In this document: one piece after another, positions 7,734-15,557 of the stretch
Layout: every line of letters starts with the position of its first letter
Position numbering within the stretch: the first letter of the stretch is position 1
NCBI RefSeq assembly: GCF_017565705.1
Contig: NZ_JAGDYL010000001.1
Location: 310,001 to 374,000, forward strand
Direction of reading: 5' to 3'
DNA: 64,000 nucleotides
DNA from: Leucobacter ruminantium
GTDB taxonomy: Bacteria > Actinomycetota > Actinomycetes > Actinomycetales > Microbacteriaceae
Notes under the pieces: generated by a model
Database searches by the model: none
What the model saw: the letters and a program-made list of their open reading frames with translations, nothing else
What the model was told of the DNA's origin: nothing
Program-made: the position numbers and the translations under genes

Positions 7734-8651
7734 TCATGGTGCCGTCGGGAACACATCGAACAACTGCGGGTCGTGCGCGTGCACGAGCACGGCGAACACC
7801 ACAGCGTCGAACAGCAGGTGCACCGTCACCACATACGACAGGGATCGCGTGCGCAGGAAGATGAACCCCTGCACGAGCGCGAACGGGACCGTGAGCACGG
7901 GCCCCCACGCCCGATAGCCCAGCTCCCATAGGAACGAAACGAACACCGTCGCCTGCAGCAGGTTCGCGGCCCACGCCGGGAAGTGTCGCAGCAGCACCGC
8001 GAACACCGTGCAGATGAAGAACAGCTCGTCCCAGATGCCGACCGCGCCGACGCCGACGAAGAGCCTTCCGATGAGCTCGGGGGTGTCGACCACCGGCCAG
8101 TTGCGGTACACCCCCGAGCCGATGAAGTACCACGGCAGGATCAGCCAACCGAGCAGCAGCACCGCCCCGAGCCACGACCAGTGCAGCCGACCCCACCGCG
8201 GATTCGGTCGGCCGTCGTGATCGCGCAACCACGGGAAGCCGATCGCGCGGTCGCGGTAGACGAAGCGCGACACAAGGTAGGGCACGAGCACCGCTCCCCC
8301 GAGCGCCAGCGCGAAGCGCGCCATCGCCCAGTCGTCGAGCTCGGCCGCGAGCGGGATGATCCGCACGATCGCGAGCCCGGTCGCGATGAGCGAGAGGTCG
8401 CGCATCAGCGAGGGGTCGCGGCGCGACACTTCGGAGGCGGGCGAGGGATCCTGCCGCGCGGCTTCCCCGGGCACGGAGTGCAGGTGGCGCGAGGAGCGCG
8501 CCCCGCGTCGCTCCCCGACCCAGGCGACGGCGAGCCCGGCCAGCAGCAGCGCGAAGCCGACAGTCGCCCACTCGAGCACGAAGAACGCAGGCGCCGCGAG
8601 CACGACGAGCACCGCCGCGGTATATGCGACGACGCCTGACCGAGCGCTCAT
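7734..8651 (-). CDS. CPBP-family membrane protein (CAAX protease-like), atypical motif
   Basis: This 305-residue polytopic membrane protein has about eight predicted helices. The C-terminal half has the layout of CPBP/Abi intramembrane proteases: IWDELFFICTVFAVLLRHFP at the first motif position, a central VFVSFLWELGY helix, and a third motif at VVTVHLLFDAVVF. The usual EExxxR of the first motif is reduced to DE without the Arg, so protease activity is uncertain. Residues 55-75 are a charged cytoplasmic segment. It is convergent with aroQ and separated from prs by a repeat-rich gap. Confidence 0.75.
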   Translation of the reverse strand: MSARSGVVAYTAAVLVVLAAPAFFVLEWATVGFALLLAGLAVAWVGERRGARSSRHLHSVPGEAARQDPSPASEVSRRDPSLMRDLSLIATGLAIVRIIPLAAELDDWAMARFALALGGAVLVPYLVSRFVYRDRAIGFPWLRDHDGRPNPRWGRLHWSWLGAVLLLGWLILPWYFIGSGVYRNWPVVDTPELIGRLFVGVGAVGIWDELFFICTVFAVLLRHFPAWAANLLQATVFVSFLWELGYRAWGPVLTVPFALVQGFIFLRTRSLSYVVTVHLLFDAVVFAVLVHAHDPQLFDVFPTAP

Positions 8652-8676
8652 CCGTTCACCCCCTCATCAGAGGATA

Positions 8677-8778
8677 CGGGTACGAGAGCGCTGAGGGCCC
8701 CGCTCCGGCTCCCGTCCGATTCGCGACAGAGCGATGCGCGACAAGCGAAGCGGCGCATCGCGACGACGCGATTCTCGG
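8677..8778. repeat. 102-bp direct repeat, copy A
   Basis: This runs from CGGGTACGAGAGCGCTGAGG to GACGCGATTCTCGG. Copy B starts 141 bp later and differs at only a few positions. Inside the unit, GCGATGCGC and GCGCATCGC form a stem around a 13-nt loop. Confidence 0.9.
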
Positions 8779-8817
8779 CCCGAAACCGACACGTCACATC
8801 CCCACCAGGAGAACACA

Positions 8818-8919
8818 CGGGTACGCGAGCGCCGAGGGCCCCGCTCCGGCTCCCGTCCGATTCGCGACAGAGCGATGCGCGACAAGCGAAGCGGCGCATC
8901 GCGACGACGCGATTCTCGG
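8818..8919. repeat. 102-bp direct repeat, copy B
   Basis: This is the second copy of 8677-8778. Its left part (8827-8854) is also one arm of a 28-bp perfect inverted repeat whose other arm is 8922-8949, so copy B can fold into one long structured hairpin. Confidence 0.9.
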
Positions 8920-8949
8920 ATGGGAGCCGGAGCGGGGCCCTCGGCGCTC
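8827..8949. repeat. 28-bp perfect inverted repeat enclosing copy B
   Basis: The left arm 8827-8854 begins GAGCGCCGAGGGCC. The right arm 8922-8949 ends GGGCCCTCGGCGCTC and is its exact reverse complement. The 67-bp loop contains the smaller GCGATGCGC/GCGCATCGC stem. The architecture resembles a REP/BIME-like element. Confidence 0.85.
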
Positions 8950-8974
8950 AACGCTCCGCGTTTTTCTACGCCGC
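8950..8974. repeat. Degenerate copy of the prs 3' end and its terminator stem
   Basis: AACGCTCCGCGTTTTTCTAC matches 9041-9060, AACGCTCTGCGTTCTTCTAC, which contains the prs stop codon and the adjacent hairpin. The two copies lie 91 bp apart, which suggests local duplication of the gene tail. Confidence 0.65.
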
Positions 8975-9033
8975 CACCCGGCACGTCGCTCCGCTCCGTG
9001 CTCCATGGGCTGCCGCTGCAGCGGCACCGCGGC

Positions 9034-9056
9034 TTGAAAAAACGCTCTGCGTTCTT
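9034..9056 (-). terminator. Compact intrinsic terminator of prs
   Basis: Read on the minus strand just after the prs TAG, AACGC-AGA-GCGTT is followed by a run of T (the forward strand shows GAAAAAACGCTCTGCGTT). The stem is short, but the T tract and position are right for terminating the glmU-prs transcript. Confidence 0.7.
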
Positions 9057-10034
9057 CTACGCCGCGCCCTCGAACATCGACGTCACGGAACCGTCCTCGA
9101 AGACCTCGTGGATCGCCTTCGCGAGCAGCGGTGCGATCGACAGCACGGTGAGCTTGTCGAAGCGCTTCTCGGGCGGCAGGGGCAGGGTGTCGGTGACGAC
9201 GACCTGGTCGATGAAATCCTGCGAGAGGTGGTCGATCGCGCTGCCCGAGAAGATCGCGTGGGTGCAGGCGATCGTGACGCCCTTGGCGCCGTTGTCCTTG
9301 AGCGCCTGCGCGGCCTTCGAGATGGTGCCGCCCGTGTCGATCATGTCGTCGACCATGATGCACCAGCGGTCCTTCACGTCGCCGACGATGCCGTGCACCG
9401 ATGCCTGGTTCGGCACGCTCGGGTCACGGCGCTTGTGGATGATCGCGAGCGGCGCGCCCAGGCGGTCGCTCCAGACGTCGGCGACGCGCACGCGCCCCAT
9501 GTCGGGCGACACGACGGTGATGTCGTCGCGGTCGATCGTCTTCCTGAAGTGATCGAGCAGCACGGGCATGGCGAAGAGGTGGTCGACGGGGCCGTCGAAG
9601 AACCCCTGGATCTGCGGGGCGTGCAGATCGACCGACATGATGCGGTCGGCGCCGGCTGCCTTGAAGAGGTCGGCCACGAGGCGCGCCGAGATCGGCTCGC
9701 GGCCGCGGCCCTTCTTGTCCTGGCGGGAGTAGGGGTAGAAGGGCGCGACGACGGTGATACGCTTCGCGGAGGCGCGCTTGAGAGCGTCGACCATGATGAG
9801 CTGCTCCATGAGCCACTCGTTGATCGGGTTCGTGTGCGACTGGATGACGAAGGCGTCGGAGCCGCGCACGCTCTCGTCGAAGCGGGCGTAGAGCTCGCCG
9901 TTGGCGAAGGTGCGCGCGTCGGTGGGCACGAGTTCCGCACCGAGCTCCTCCGCCACCTGCTCCGCGAGTTCCGGATAGGCCCGGCCGGTAATCAAGACGA
10001 GCTTCTTCTGCCCCGCCATCTCGATCTTGCTCAT
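9057..10034 (-). CDS. prs: Ribose-phosphate pyrophosphokinase (PRPP synthase)
   Basis: This 325-residue enzyme transfers pyrophosphate from ATP to ribose 5-phosphate, making PRPP for purine, pyrimidine, histidine and NAD synthesis. The class I signature is present: APFYPYSRQDKKGRGREPIS (catalytic flexible loop), SVDLHAPQIQGFFDGPVDH (metal/ATP site) and the PRPP-binding loop VDDMIDTGGTI near residue 230. It starts 24 bp after glmU, in the usual actinobacterial glmU-prs order. Confidence 0.97.
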   Translation of the reverse strand: MSKIEMAGQKKLVLITGRAYPELAEQVAEELGAELVPTDARTFANGELYARFDESVRGSDAFVIQSHTNPINEWLMEQLIMVDALKRASAKRITVVAPFYPYSRQDKKGRGREPISARLVADLFKAAGADRIMSVDLHAPQIQGFFDGPVDHLFAMPVLLDHFRKTIDRDDITVVSPDMGRVRVADVWSDRLGAPLAIIHKRRDPSVPNQASVHGIVGDVKDRWCIMVDDMIDTGGTISKAAQALKDNGAKGVTIACTHAIFSGSAIDHLSQDFIDQVVVTDTLPLPPEKRFDKLTVLSIAPLLAKAIHEVFEDGSVTSMFEGAA

Positions 10035-10058
10035 CAGTGCTGATCCCTCAATCTGCTG

Positions 10059-11510
10059 TTACTGGTCGTCGCTCGGCGACGCTTCGGTGCCTGCGGCGCG
10101 TTCGGCCGCCTCGGCCGTGCTGGTGCCCGGCCGGTGCTCTGCCACCCATCCCGCGATGTTGCGCTGCGGTGCCACGTTCAGGGCGAGCGACCCGGAGGGT
10201 ACGTTCTTCCGCACCACCGTGCCGGCCGCCGTGTACGTGCCGTCCTCAATCGTAACCGGTGCGATGAGCACATTCTTCGACCCGATGCGCACGGCATCGC
10301 CGACGACGGTCTGGTGCTTCTGCACGCCGTCGTAGTTCGCGAAGATCGTGCCGGCGCCGATGTTGGTCCCGGTGCCGATGACGCCGTCGCCGACATAGCT
10401 GAGATGAGGGATCTTGCTGGCCGCGCCGACCTTGGCGTTCTTCGTCTCCACGAACGCGCCGATCTTGCCGCCCTCGCCGAGCTCGGTGCCCGGGCGGATG
10501 TAGGCGAAGGGTCCCACCTCGGCGCCGGCCGCGATCACCGCGAGGGTCGCCTCGCTGCGGCGCACGCGGGCGCCCTCCCCCACCTCGCAGTCGACGAGGG
10601 TGGTGTCGGGCCCGACGACGGCACCCGCCGCGATCGAGGTGGCGCCCTGCAGGAAGGTGCCGGGCAGGATCTCGACATCGGCCTCGATCGAGACATCCGC
10701 GTCGATCCAGGTGGTGCGGGGATCCCTGATCGTGACGCCGGCGCGCTGGTGCGCGCGCACGATGCGGGCGTTGAGCTCGCGCCCCGCCTCGGCGAGCTGC
10801 ACACGATCGTTGACGCCGGCGATGAGCCAGGGATCGTCGGTCGCGACGGCCTCGACGCCGCCGCCGCTCGCGAGGATGCGCGACGCCGCGTCGGTCAGGT
10901 ACTTCTCTCCCTGGGCGTTGTTCGTGTCGATCTCGGCGAGCGCGCGTTCCAGTGCGCGACGCGCGAAGACGTAGATGCCGCCGTTGATCTCGGTGATGCG
11001 GCGCTGGGACTCGCTCGCGTCCTTCTCCTCGACGATGCCGGTGACGGAGCCGCCCGAGTCGCGGAGGATGCGGCCGAGGCCCGTCGGGTTGTCGAAGATC
11101 GCCGAGAGCATGGTCATGCTGCGGCCCTGCTCGAGGTGCCCGCCGACGAGGCGCTCGAGCGTCGCGGAGTCGATCAGCGGAACATCGCCCGAGAGCACGA
11201 CGACGGATCCCTCGAAGTCGGCGGGCAGCGCCTCGAGCGCCTGCTCCACCGCCCTGCCGGTGCCGGGCACGTCGTCCTGGTCGACGATCACCGTGTCAGG
11301 GGCGTGGTCGAGGATGGCCGCGGCGACCCACTCGCGCTCGTGGCGCACGACCGAGAGCACGACCTCCGGCGACAGACCGGCCGCGGTGTCGAGCACGTGG
11401 GAGATGAGCGGCCGACCTGCGATGCGGTGCAGCACCTTCGGCAGCGAGGACTTCATCCTCGTGCCCTGGCCTGCGGCGAGGATGATGACTGCGATGTGAC
11501 GGTCTGACAT
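10059..11510 (-). CDS. glmU: Bifunctional UDP-GlcNAc pyrophosphorylase / GlcN-1-P acetyltransferase
   Basis: This 483-residue cytosolic enzyme makes UDP-GlcNAc for peptidoglycan. The N-terminal uridyltransferase domain (about 1-235) has LAAGQGTRMKSSLPK at residues 12-26. The C-terminal left-handed beta-helix acetyltransferase domain (about 255-460) shows hexapeptide repeats, GPFAYIRPGTELGEGGKIG and KVGAASKIPHLSYVGD. The last 20 residues are a variable Ala/Glu-rich tail. It is downstream of tRNA-Gln and upstream of prs on the same strand. Confidence 0.97.
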   Translation of the reverse strand: MSDRHIAVIILAAGQGTRMKSSLPKVLHRIAGRPLISHVLDTAAGLSPEVVLSVVRHEREWVAAAILDHAPDTVIVDQDDVPGTGRAVEQALEALPADFEGSVVVLSGDVPLIDSATLERLVGGHLEQGRSMTMLSAIFDNPTGLGRILRDSGGSVTGIVEEKDASESQRRITEINGGIYVFARRALERALAEIDTNNAQGEKYLTDAASRILASGGGVEAVATDDPWLIAGVNDRVQLAEAGRELNARIVRAHQRAGVTIRDPRTTWIDADVSIEADVEILPGTFLQGATSIAAGAVVGPDTTLVDCEVGEGARVRRSEATLAVIAAGAEVGPFAYIRPGTELGEGGKIGAFVETKNAKVGAASKIPHLSYVGDGVIGTGTNIGAGTIFANYDGVQKHQTVVGDAVRIGSKNVLIAPVTIEDGTYTAAGTVVRKNVPSGSLALNVAPQRNIAGWVAEHRPGTSTAEAAERAAGTEASPSDDQ

Positions 11511-11643
11511 GTGTTTTCCTTAGGCGGTATCGGAACGGTTCCCGGATCAGCGCCTTTCGGAGCCGTTCTCCGAGTGGGCTGCTGCTCCCCGCACACGGAG
11601 AAGCTGCGCTTCACTCATCTCTGCCTGCGCTTGTGAGCGCAGG

Positions 11644-11687
11644 GCGGAGCGGGCTTTCGATGCTCCGCATCGAAAGTTCCGCTCCGC
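11644..11687. terminator. Long nested hairpin at the tRNA-Gln 3' end
   Basis: GCGGAGCGG (11644-11652) pairs with CCGCTCCGC at the right end, and inside it CTTTCGATGC pairs with GCATCGAAAG around a 3-nt loop. The outer arm overlaps the last bases of the tRNA-Gln acceptor stem. It may act as a terminator or a processing structure between the tRNA and glmU. No long T run follows. Confidence 0.6.
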
Positions 11688-11753
11688 CCCTAGGACTCGA
11701 ACCTAGACCTCACAGCTCCAAAGGCTGTCGTGCTGCCATTACACCAAGGCGGA
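11682..11753 (-). tRNA. tRNA-Gln (anticodon UUG)
   Basis: This 72-nt cloverleaf reads on the minus strand. The acceptor arms TCCGCCT/GGGCGGA pair, with discriminator G. The anticodon stem ACAGC/GCTGT encloses the loop CTTTGGA, giving anticodon TTG. The T arm is CTAGG-TTCGAGT-CCTAG. CCA is not encoded. It lies upstream of glmU-prs, a neighbourhood common in Actinobacteria. Confidence 0.95.
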
Positions 11754-11840
11754 TCGTGCCCGGAGGCACGGCTACCAGTCTGCCAGATCCGGGCGCGCCC
11801 GCCGCACGGCGCACACGCGCACGGCGCGGGAAGCGGGATA

Positions 11841-12392
11841 ATGGTCCTCATGAAGCACGAGGACGAGGTCGACCGCATCCTGGCCGATTGGCATACCGCG
11901 AGACCGGATCTGGACCTCGCGCCCCTCTCCATCTTCTCTCGGCTCATGCGCATCGCGAAGCACCTCGACCGCGCACGGTCGCACGCCTTCGAGCGCTCGG
12001 GGCTGACGTCGTGGGAGTTCGACGTGCTCGCAGTGCTGCGCCGAGGCGGCCAGCCGTACCGGCAGAGCCCGAAGGTGCTCGTGCAGCAGACCATGGTGTC
12101 GAGTGGCACGATGACCAACCGCATCGACCGCATGACCGAGCGCGGACTCGTCCGCCGGCTCACCGACCCGAACGACGGCAGGGGCGTGCTCGTCGAGATG
12201 ATGCCGCTCGGGCAGACGCTCGTCGACGCCGCGATGACGCGGCTGAGCGATGCCGAGGAGCGCATGCTCGGCAGTATGCCGCGATCCGAGAGGGATCGAC
12301 TGGCTGCGCTGCTGCGTCGCCTCGCGTTGAGCATCGACCGCTTCGAGCCGGTCACCGGCCCGATCACCCTGCCCGACGCAGAGATGCTCTAA
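11841..12392 (+). CDS. MarR-family transcriptional regulator
   Basis: This 183-residue winged-helix regulator has a helix-turn-helix at about residues 55-95 (LTSWEFDVLAVLRRGG, then QQTMVSSGTMTNRIDRM) and the MarR wing RLTDPNDGRGVLVEM. Flanking N- and C-terminal helices form the dimer interface. Two ATGs lie 9 bp apart. The first (11841) has GGGAAG at normal spacing; the second (11850, MKHEDE) is the alternative. There is no obvious target gene beside it, as its neighbours are tRNA-Gln and a convergent serA. Its ligand is unknown. Confidence 0.9.
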   Translation: MVLMKHEDEVDRILADWHTARPDLDLAPLSIFSRLMRIAKHLDRARSHAFERSGLTSWEFDVLAVLRRGGQPYRQSPKVLVQQTMVSSGTMTNRIDRMTERGLVRRLTDPNDGRGVLVEMMPLGQTLVDAAMTRLSDAEERMLGSMPRSERDRLAALLRRLALSIDRFEPVTGPITLPDAEML

Positions 12393-12396
12393 CGCG

Positions 12397-12432
12397 GAGG
12401 GCCCGGGATCCCTCGCGGAATCCCGGGCCCTC
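12397..12432. terminator. Strong bidirectional hairpin between the marR-type gene and serA
   Basis: Perfect 13-bp arms GAGGGCCCGGGAT / ATCCCGGGCCCTC surround a 10-nt loop, between the convergent stop codons. The left arm and loop contain the over-represented GATCCCTCGC word. Confidence 0.85.
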
Positions 12433-12446
12433 CCCTCGCGAGCCTC

Positions 12447-14039
12447 CTACAGCTCGGCGATGTCGATGACGCTGATCTGCTCGGCGCCGATCGCGTCGCG
12501 CAGCTGCTCGACGAGCTCGTCGGCGATCGGCGCGTCGATCGAGAGCACCGACAGCGCGGTGCCCTTCTTCTCGTCGCGGGCGATCTGCAGGCCCGCGATG
12601 TTGACGCCGGCCTCGCCGAGCAGGCTGCCGTAGGCCGCCACGATGCCGGGGCGGTCGGTGTAGCTGAACACGATCAGGTGCTCGGGGATCGGCAGCTCGA
12701 CATCGTAGCCGTTCACCTCGACGATCTTCTCGATCTGCTTGGGGCCCGTGAGCGTGCCGGAGACGGAGATCTGAGTGCCGTCGGTGAGAGCGCCGCGCAG
12801 GGTGATGACGTTGCGGTAGCTCTCGGAGATCGAGTCGACGCTGAAGCGCACCTCGAGGTTGCGCTGCTCGGCGAGCAGCGGCGCGTTCACGTACGAGACC
12901 GGCTCGCTGACGATGCGGGCGAACAGGCCCTTGAGCGCGGCGAGGCGCAGCGCCTCGACCCGGTGCTCGGAGAGTTCGCCGTGCACCTCGATGTCGAGCG
13001 AGGCGATGGGGCCGTTCGCGAGGCCCGCGAAGACCTGGCCGAGCTTCTCGGTGAGGGGCAGGCCGGGGCGCACGTACTCGTCGATGCCCGCGCCCGCGAG
13101 ATTCACGGCGTCGGGCACGAGGTCGCCCGCGAGGGCGAGGCGCACCGACTTCGCGACGGCGATGCCCGCCTTCTCCTGGGCCTCCTCGGTCGAGGCGCCC
13201 AGGTGCGGCGTCACGTTCACGTTGGGCAGCCCCGTGAGCGAGGCGTCGGCCGGCGGCTCCTGCATGAAGACGTCGAGCGCGGCACCCGCGATCTGACCGT
13301 CCGCGAGCGCGGCCGCGAGCGCGGCCTCGTCGATGAGTCCGCCCCTGGCGACGTTCACGACATAGGCGGTTGGCTTCATGGCAGCGAGCTGATCGGCGCC
13401 GATCATGCCGAGCGTCTCGGGCGTGCGCGGCATGTGGATCGTGAGGAAGTCGGCGCGGGAGACGAGCTCCTCGAGGCTCACGAGCTCGACCCCGAGCTGC
13501 TGCGCGCGCACGGCGGTGACGTAGGGGTCGAAGGCGATGAGCTCGACGCCGAAGCCGCGGAGACGCTCGGCGACGAGGGCCCCGATGCGGCCGAGACCGA
13601 CGATGCCGACGGTCTTCTCGTAGAGCTCGATGCCGGTGAACGAGGAGCGCTTCCACTCTCCGGCCGCGAGGGATCCGTGGGCGCGGGGCAGGTGGCGGGC
13701 CAGGCCGAGGATATGGGCTACGGTGAGCTCGGCCGCGCTGATGATGTTCGAGGTGGGTGCGTTCACGACCATGACGCCCGCCTGGGTGGCCGCCTTGATG
13801 TCGACGTTGTCGAGGCCGACGCCCGCGCGGGCGATGACCTTGAGCTTCGGCGCCCAGCCGATGGCCTCGGCGTCGAGCTGCGTCGCCGACCGCACGAGTA
13901 CGGCGTCGGCGTTCGCGAGCGCGGCTCGCAGCGCCTCGCGGTCGGTTCCGTCGGCCTGCACGACTTCGAAGTCGGGGCCGAGTGCGGCGACGGTCGCGGG
14001 CGAGAGTTGTTCGGCGATCAATACGACCGGCGCAGTCAT
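12447..14039 (-). CDS. serA: D-3-phosphoglycerate dehydrogenase (long form with ASB and ACT domains)
   Basis: This 530-residue enzyme oxidises 3-phosphoglycerate to 3-phosphohydroxypyruvate, the first step of serine synthesis. The NAD-binding motif GLGRIG is at residues 148-153. The substrate/catalytic segments are ARAGVGLDNVD and NVARGGLIDE, and the His is near NVTPHLGASTEEA. Residues about 320-450 form the intervening domain, and 455-530 are an ACT domain (IPEHLIVFSYTDRPGIVAAYG), the usual serine feedback site. The start is at MTAPVVLI; the upstream extension is not family-like. Confidence 0.96.
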   Translation of the reverse strand: MTAPVVLIAEQLSPATVAALGPDFEVVQADGTDREALRAALANADAVLVRSATQLDAEAIGWAPKLKVIARAGVGLDNVDIKAATQAGVMVVNAPTSNIISAAELTVAHILGLARHLPRAHGSLAAGEWKRSSFTGIELYEKTVGIVGLGRIGALVAERLRGFGVELIAFDPYVTAVRAQQLGVELVSLEELVSRADFLTIHMPRTPETLGMIGADQLAAMKPTAYVVNVARGGLIDEAALAAALADGQIAGAALDVFMQEPPADASLTGLPNVNVTPHLGASTEEAQEKAGIAVAKSVRLALAGDLVPDAVNLAGAGIDEYVRPGLPLTEKLGQVFAGLANGPIASLDIEVHGELSEHRVEALRLAALKGLFARIVSEPVSYVNAPLLAEQRNLEVRFSVDSISESYRNVITLRGALTDGTQISVSGTLTGPKQIEKIVEVNGYDVELPIPEHLIVFSYTDRPGIVAAYGSLLGEAGVNIAGLQIARDEKKGTALSVLSIDAPIADELVEQLRDAIGAEQISVIDIAEL

Positions 14040-14161
14040 CAGGCAGTTCCTCCGAGGGCTCGACATGCGGGATCGGCCTCACGGGCCGGGTTCCAGTCTA
14101 GAGGCACGCAGGCGCGTGTTTCATTCCGTGAAGGCTGCGGCCGGTCGAGCGACGCGCGCCT

Positions 14162-14226
14162 CCGCTGGTCGAGCGAGCGAGGCGAGTCGAAATCGTCGAC
14201 GATTTCGACTCGCCTCGCTCAGGATG
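14162..14226. repeat. Dispersed repeat, inverted pair, overlapping a gene end
   Basis: CGAGCGAGGCGAGTCGAAAT is followed at once by its near-perfect complement ATTTCGACTCGCCTCGCTCA, giving a long hairpin centred on CGTCGACG. The right arm reads TGAGCGAGG on the minus strand and supplies the stop codon of the 140-residue membrane protein gene, so the element has been inserted at or has replaced that gene's end. Confidence 0.8.
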
Positions 14227-14641
14227 CGAAGAAGCTCGACTGAGGTACGAGGTGCATGATCTCGAGCTGCACGGCTGCGACGGCGCACAGGCCGACCGCG
14301 AGCACGAGCAGGCGCAGCGGCGCCGAACGCCTCCGCCCGAACAGCAGGGCGAGCGCGTAGGCGATGACGGGCAGCGCGACCCCGAATCCGAGCCACCACC
14401 AGCCCACGGGAGTGATCCCATAGCCGATCGCCGCCCCCATCCTGGGCAGCATGACGAGGTTGCCCACGGCCGCGACGACCGTGTATGCGTACAGCAGCGT
14501 GAGCAGAACGCCGACGACCCAGGCGACGACGACGCCCGCCGTGAGCCGCCGCGCGGAGGGAGGCGCGGCTCCGGGGCTCTCGCCAGCTTCTGCCGATCCC
14601 GTGGTCACGGTTTCGACGGGTCCGGTGGTCTCAGCGCTCAT
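14219..14641 (-). CDS. Hypothetical membrane protein, about three helices
   Basis: This 140-residue protein has a 35-residue Thr/Ala-rich cytoplasmic leader, then predicted helices at about 35-60 (AGVVVAWVVGVLLTLLYAYTV), 75-98 (WWWLGFGVALPVIAYALALL) and 105-128. Its ATG overlaps the stop of the upstream gene (ATGA), so the two are translationally coupled. The final residues FFAS end on a TGA provided by a dispersed repeat, and the natural C-terminus may have been different. I do not recognise a family. Confidence 0.75.
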   Translation of the reverse strand: MSAETTGPVETVTTGSAEAGESPGAAPPSARRLTAGVVVAWVVGVLLTLLYAYTVVAAVGNLVMLPRMGAAIGYGITPVGWWWLGFGVALPVIAYALALLFGRRRSAPLRLLVLAVGLCAVAAVQLEIMHLVPQSSFFAS

Positions 14642-15156
14642 GAGGCTCCCCCTCCCCCGAAGACGGGCAACGGCAGCAGCACGATCGCGCCGATGACGAT
14701 CCAGAGCGCGAGGCGGCGGATGCCCGCTCCGCGATTCAACAGCACCGCCGCGAGGAACCACAGGATCGGCGCCAGCGGCGCGGCCCAGAACACGAGCTGC
14801 TGCAGCGCACCGCCCAGCGAACCGCTCGCCGACGCGACCTCCGCGTTCGCGCTCGCGTAGAACTGCGCCCAGCTCAGCCACACCCATGCGTAGAGCAGAT
14901 ACAGGCCGCCGAACACGCCGAGCAGCACGAGCGCGGCGTTCGAGAGCTGCCCCCGCTGCTCCTCGGCTTCACTCGCGAGAGCATCCCCGGCCGCGGCGTC
15001 GGCGACCGGAGCGGCGTCGCTCTCGGGTGCGCTCTCGGCCGCCAACGGCACCGCGCCCTCGGGTTCGGGGTCCGCGTCGCCCTGCACCGTCCATCCGCTC
15101 GCGAGCGCGCTCGCGCGGGACTCCTCCCGTGCGCGGTCTCCGCTCTTCTTTCGCAT
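14638..15156 (-). CDS. Hypothetical membrane protein with acidic N-terminus
   Basis: This 172-residue protein has a basic first dozen residues (MRKKSGDR), a Pro/Ala/Glu-rich disordered region to about 70, and three predicted helices at about 75-100 (ALVLLGVFGGLYLLYAWVWL), 118-142 and 148-168. It is coupled by ATGA overlap to the membrane protein gene downstream. Both lie after the SPFH/zinc-ribbon genes on the same strand and may be part of that membrane-associated set. The family is unknown to me. Confidence 0.75.
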   Translation of the reverse strand: MRKKSGDRAREESRASALASGWTVQGDADPEPEGAVPLAAESAPESDAAPVADAAAGDALASEAEEQRGQLSNAALVLLGVFGGLYLLYAWVWLSWAQFYASANAEVASASGSLGGALQQLVFWAAPLAPILWFLAAVLLNRGAGIRRLALWIVIGAIVLLPLPVFGGGGAS

Positions 15157-15242
15157 CCCCTCAGACTAGCGAGCGCAGGCTTCGAGACCGCAGTGAGCGG
15201 GGAGCCCGAGGCTCGTCGGCGGCATATCGGAAGGGATCCCCG

Positions 15243-15557
15243 TCACTGCACCCGCTGCACCCGCTCGCGATGCTTGCGCACGTTGTTCCCCTCGATGGAG
15301 GTGCGTTTCGTTCCGTGCACCTCGCCCACCTTGGCGTCGCCGCCCGTCACCGGCTGCGACTGGATGAGCGTCTCGCGCTCGAACTGGTGCGACTTGTCGG
15401 TGTTGCGGTAGTAGCGGAACAGCGCCCAGTAGATGGCGGCTCCGCCCGTCGGGCCCGCGAGCAGCAGCCAACCGGTGCCGTCGGAGTCCGAGGAGGCGAG
15501 CACCTGCGCGAGGTGGGGTTGCACGAGGCCGGCCAGGCCGATCAGCAGCGGGATCAC
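15243..15557 (-). CDS. Small membrane protein coupled to the zinc-ribbon gene
   Basis: This 104-residue protein starts at a GTG overlapping the preceding TGA (GTGA). Two hydrophobic segments lie at about 2-18 (IPLLIGLAGLVQPHLAQVL) and 28-48, and a basic, soluble C-terminal tail covers about 50-104. The tight overlap with the zinc-ribbon membrane protein gene argues that the two proteins act together, probably as accessory subunits of an SPFH-type membrane assembly. I do not know a named family. Confidence 0.75.
   Translation of the reverse strand: MIPLLIGLAGLVQPHLAQVLASSDSDGTGWLLLAGPTGGAAIYWALFRYYRNTDKSHQFERETLIQSQPVTGGDAKVGEVHGTKRTSIEGNNVRKHRERVQRVQ

Larger units (their letters stand above)
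8652..9056. other. 405-bp non-coding, repeat-packed gap between the CPBP gene and prs
   Basis: No believable gene lies here. The stretch holds a 102-bp direct repeat, a 28-bp perfect inverted repeat, and a partial copy of the prs 3' end, each listed separately. Open frames running through it on both strands are made of the repeated peptide and are rejected as coding. Confidence 0.8.

Noticed and set aside
8677-8919. A CRISPR array
   Set aside because: There are only two long copies 141 bp apart, no regular short repeats and spacers, and no cas genes in the window.
8667-9552. Overlapping frames through the repeat island next to prs
   Set aside because: Their peptides consist of the duplicated segment translated twice and run into the antisense of prs; no ribosome-binding site or family similarity.
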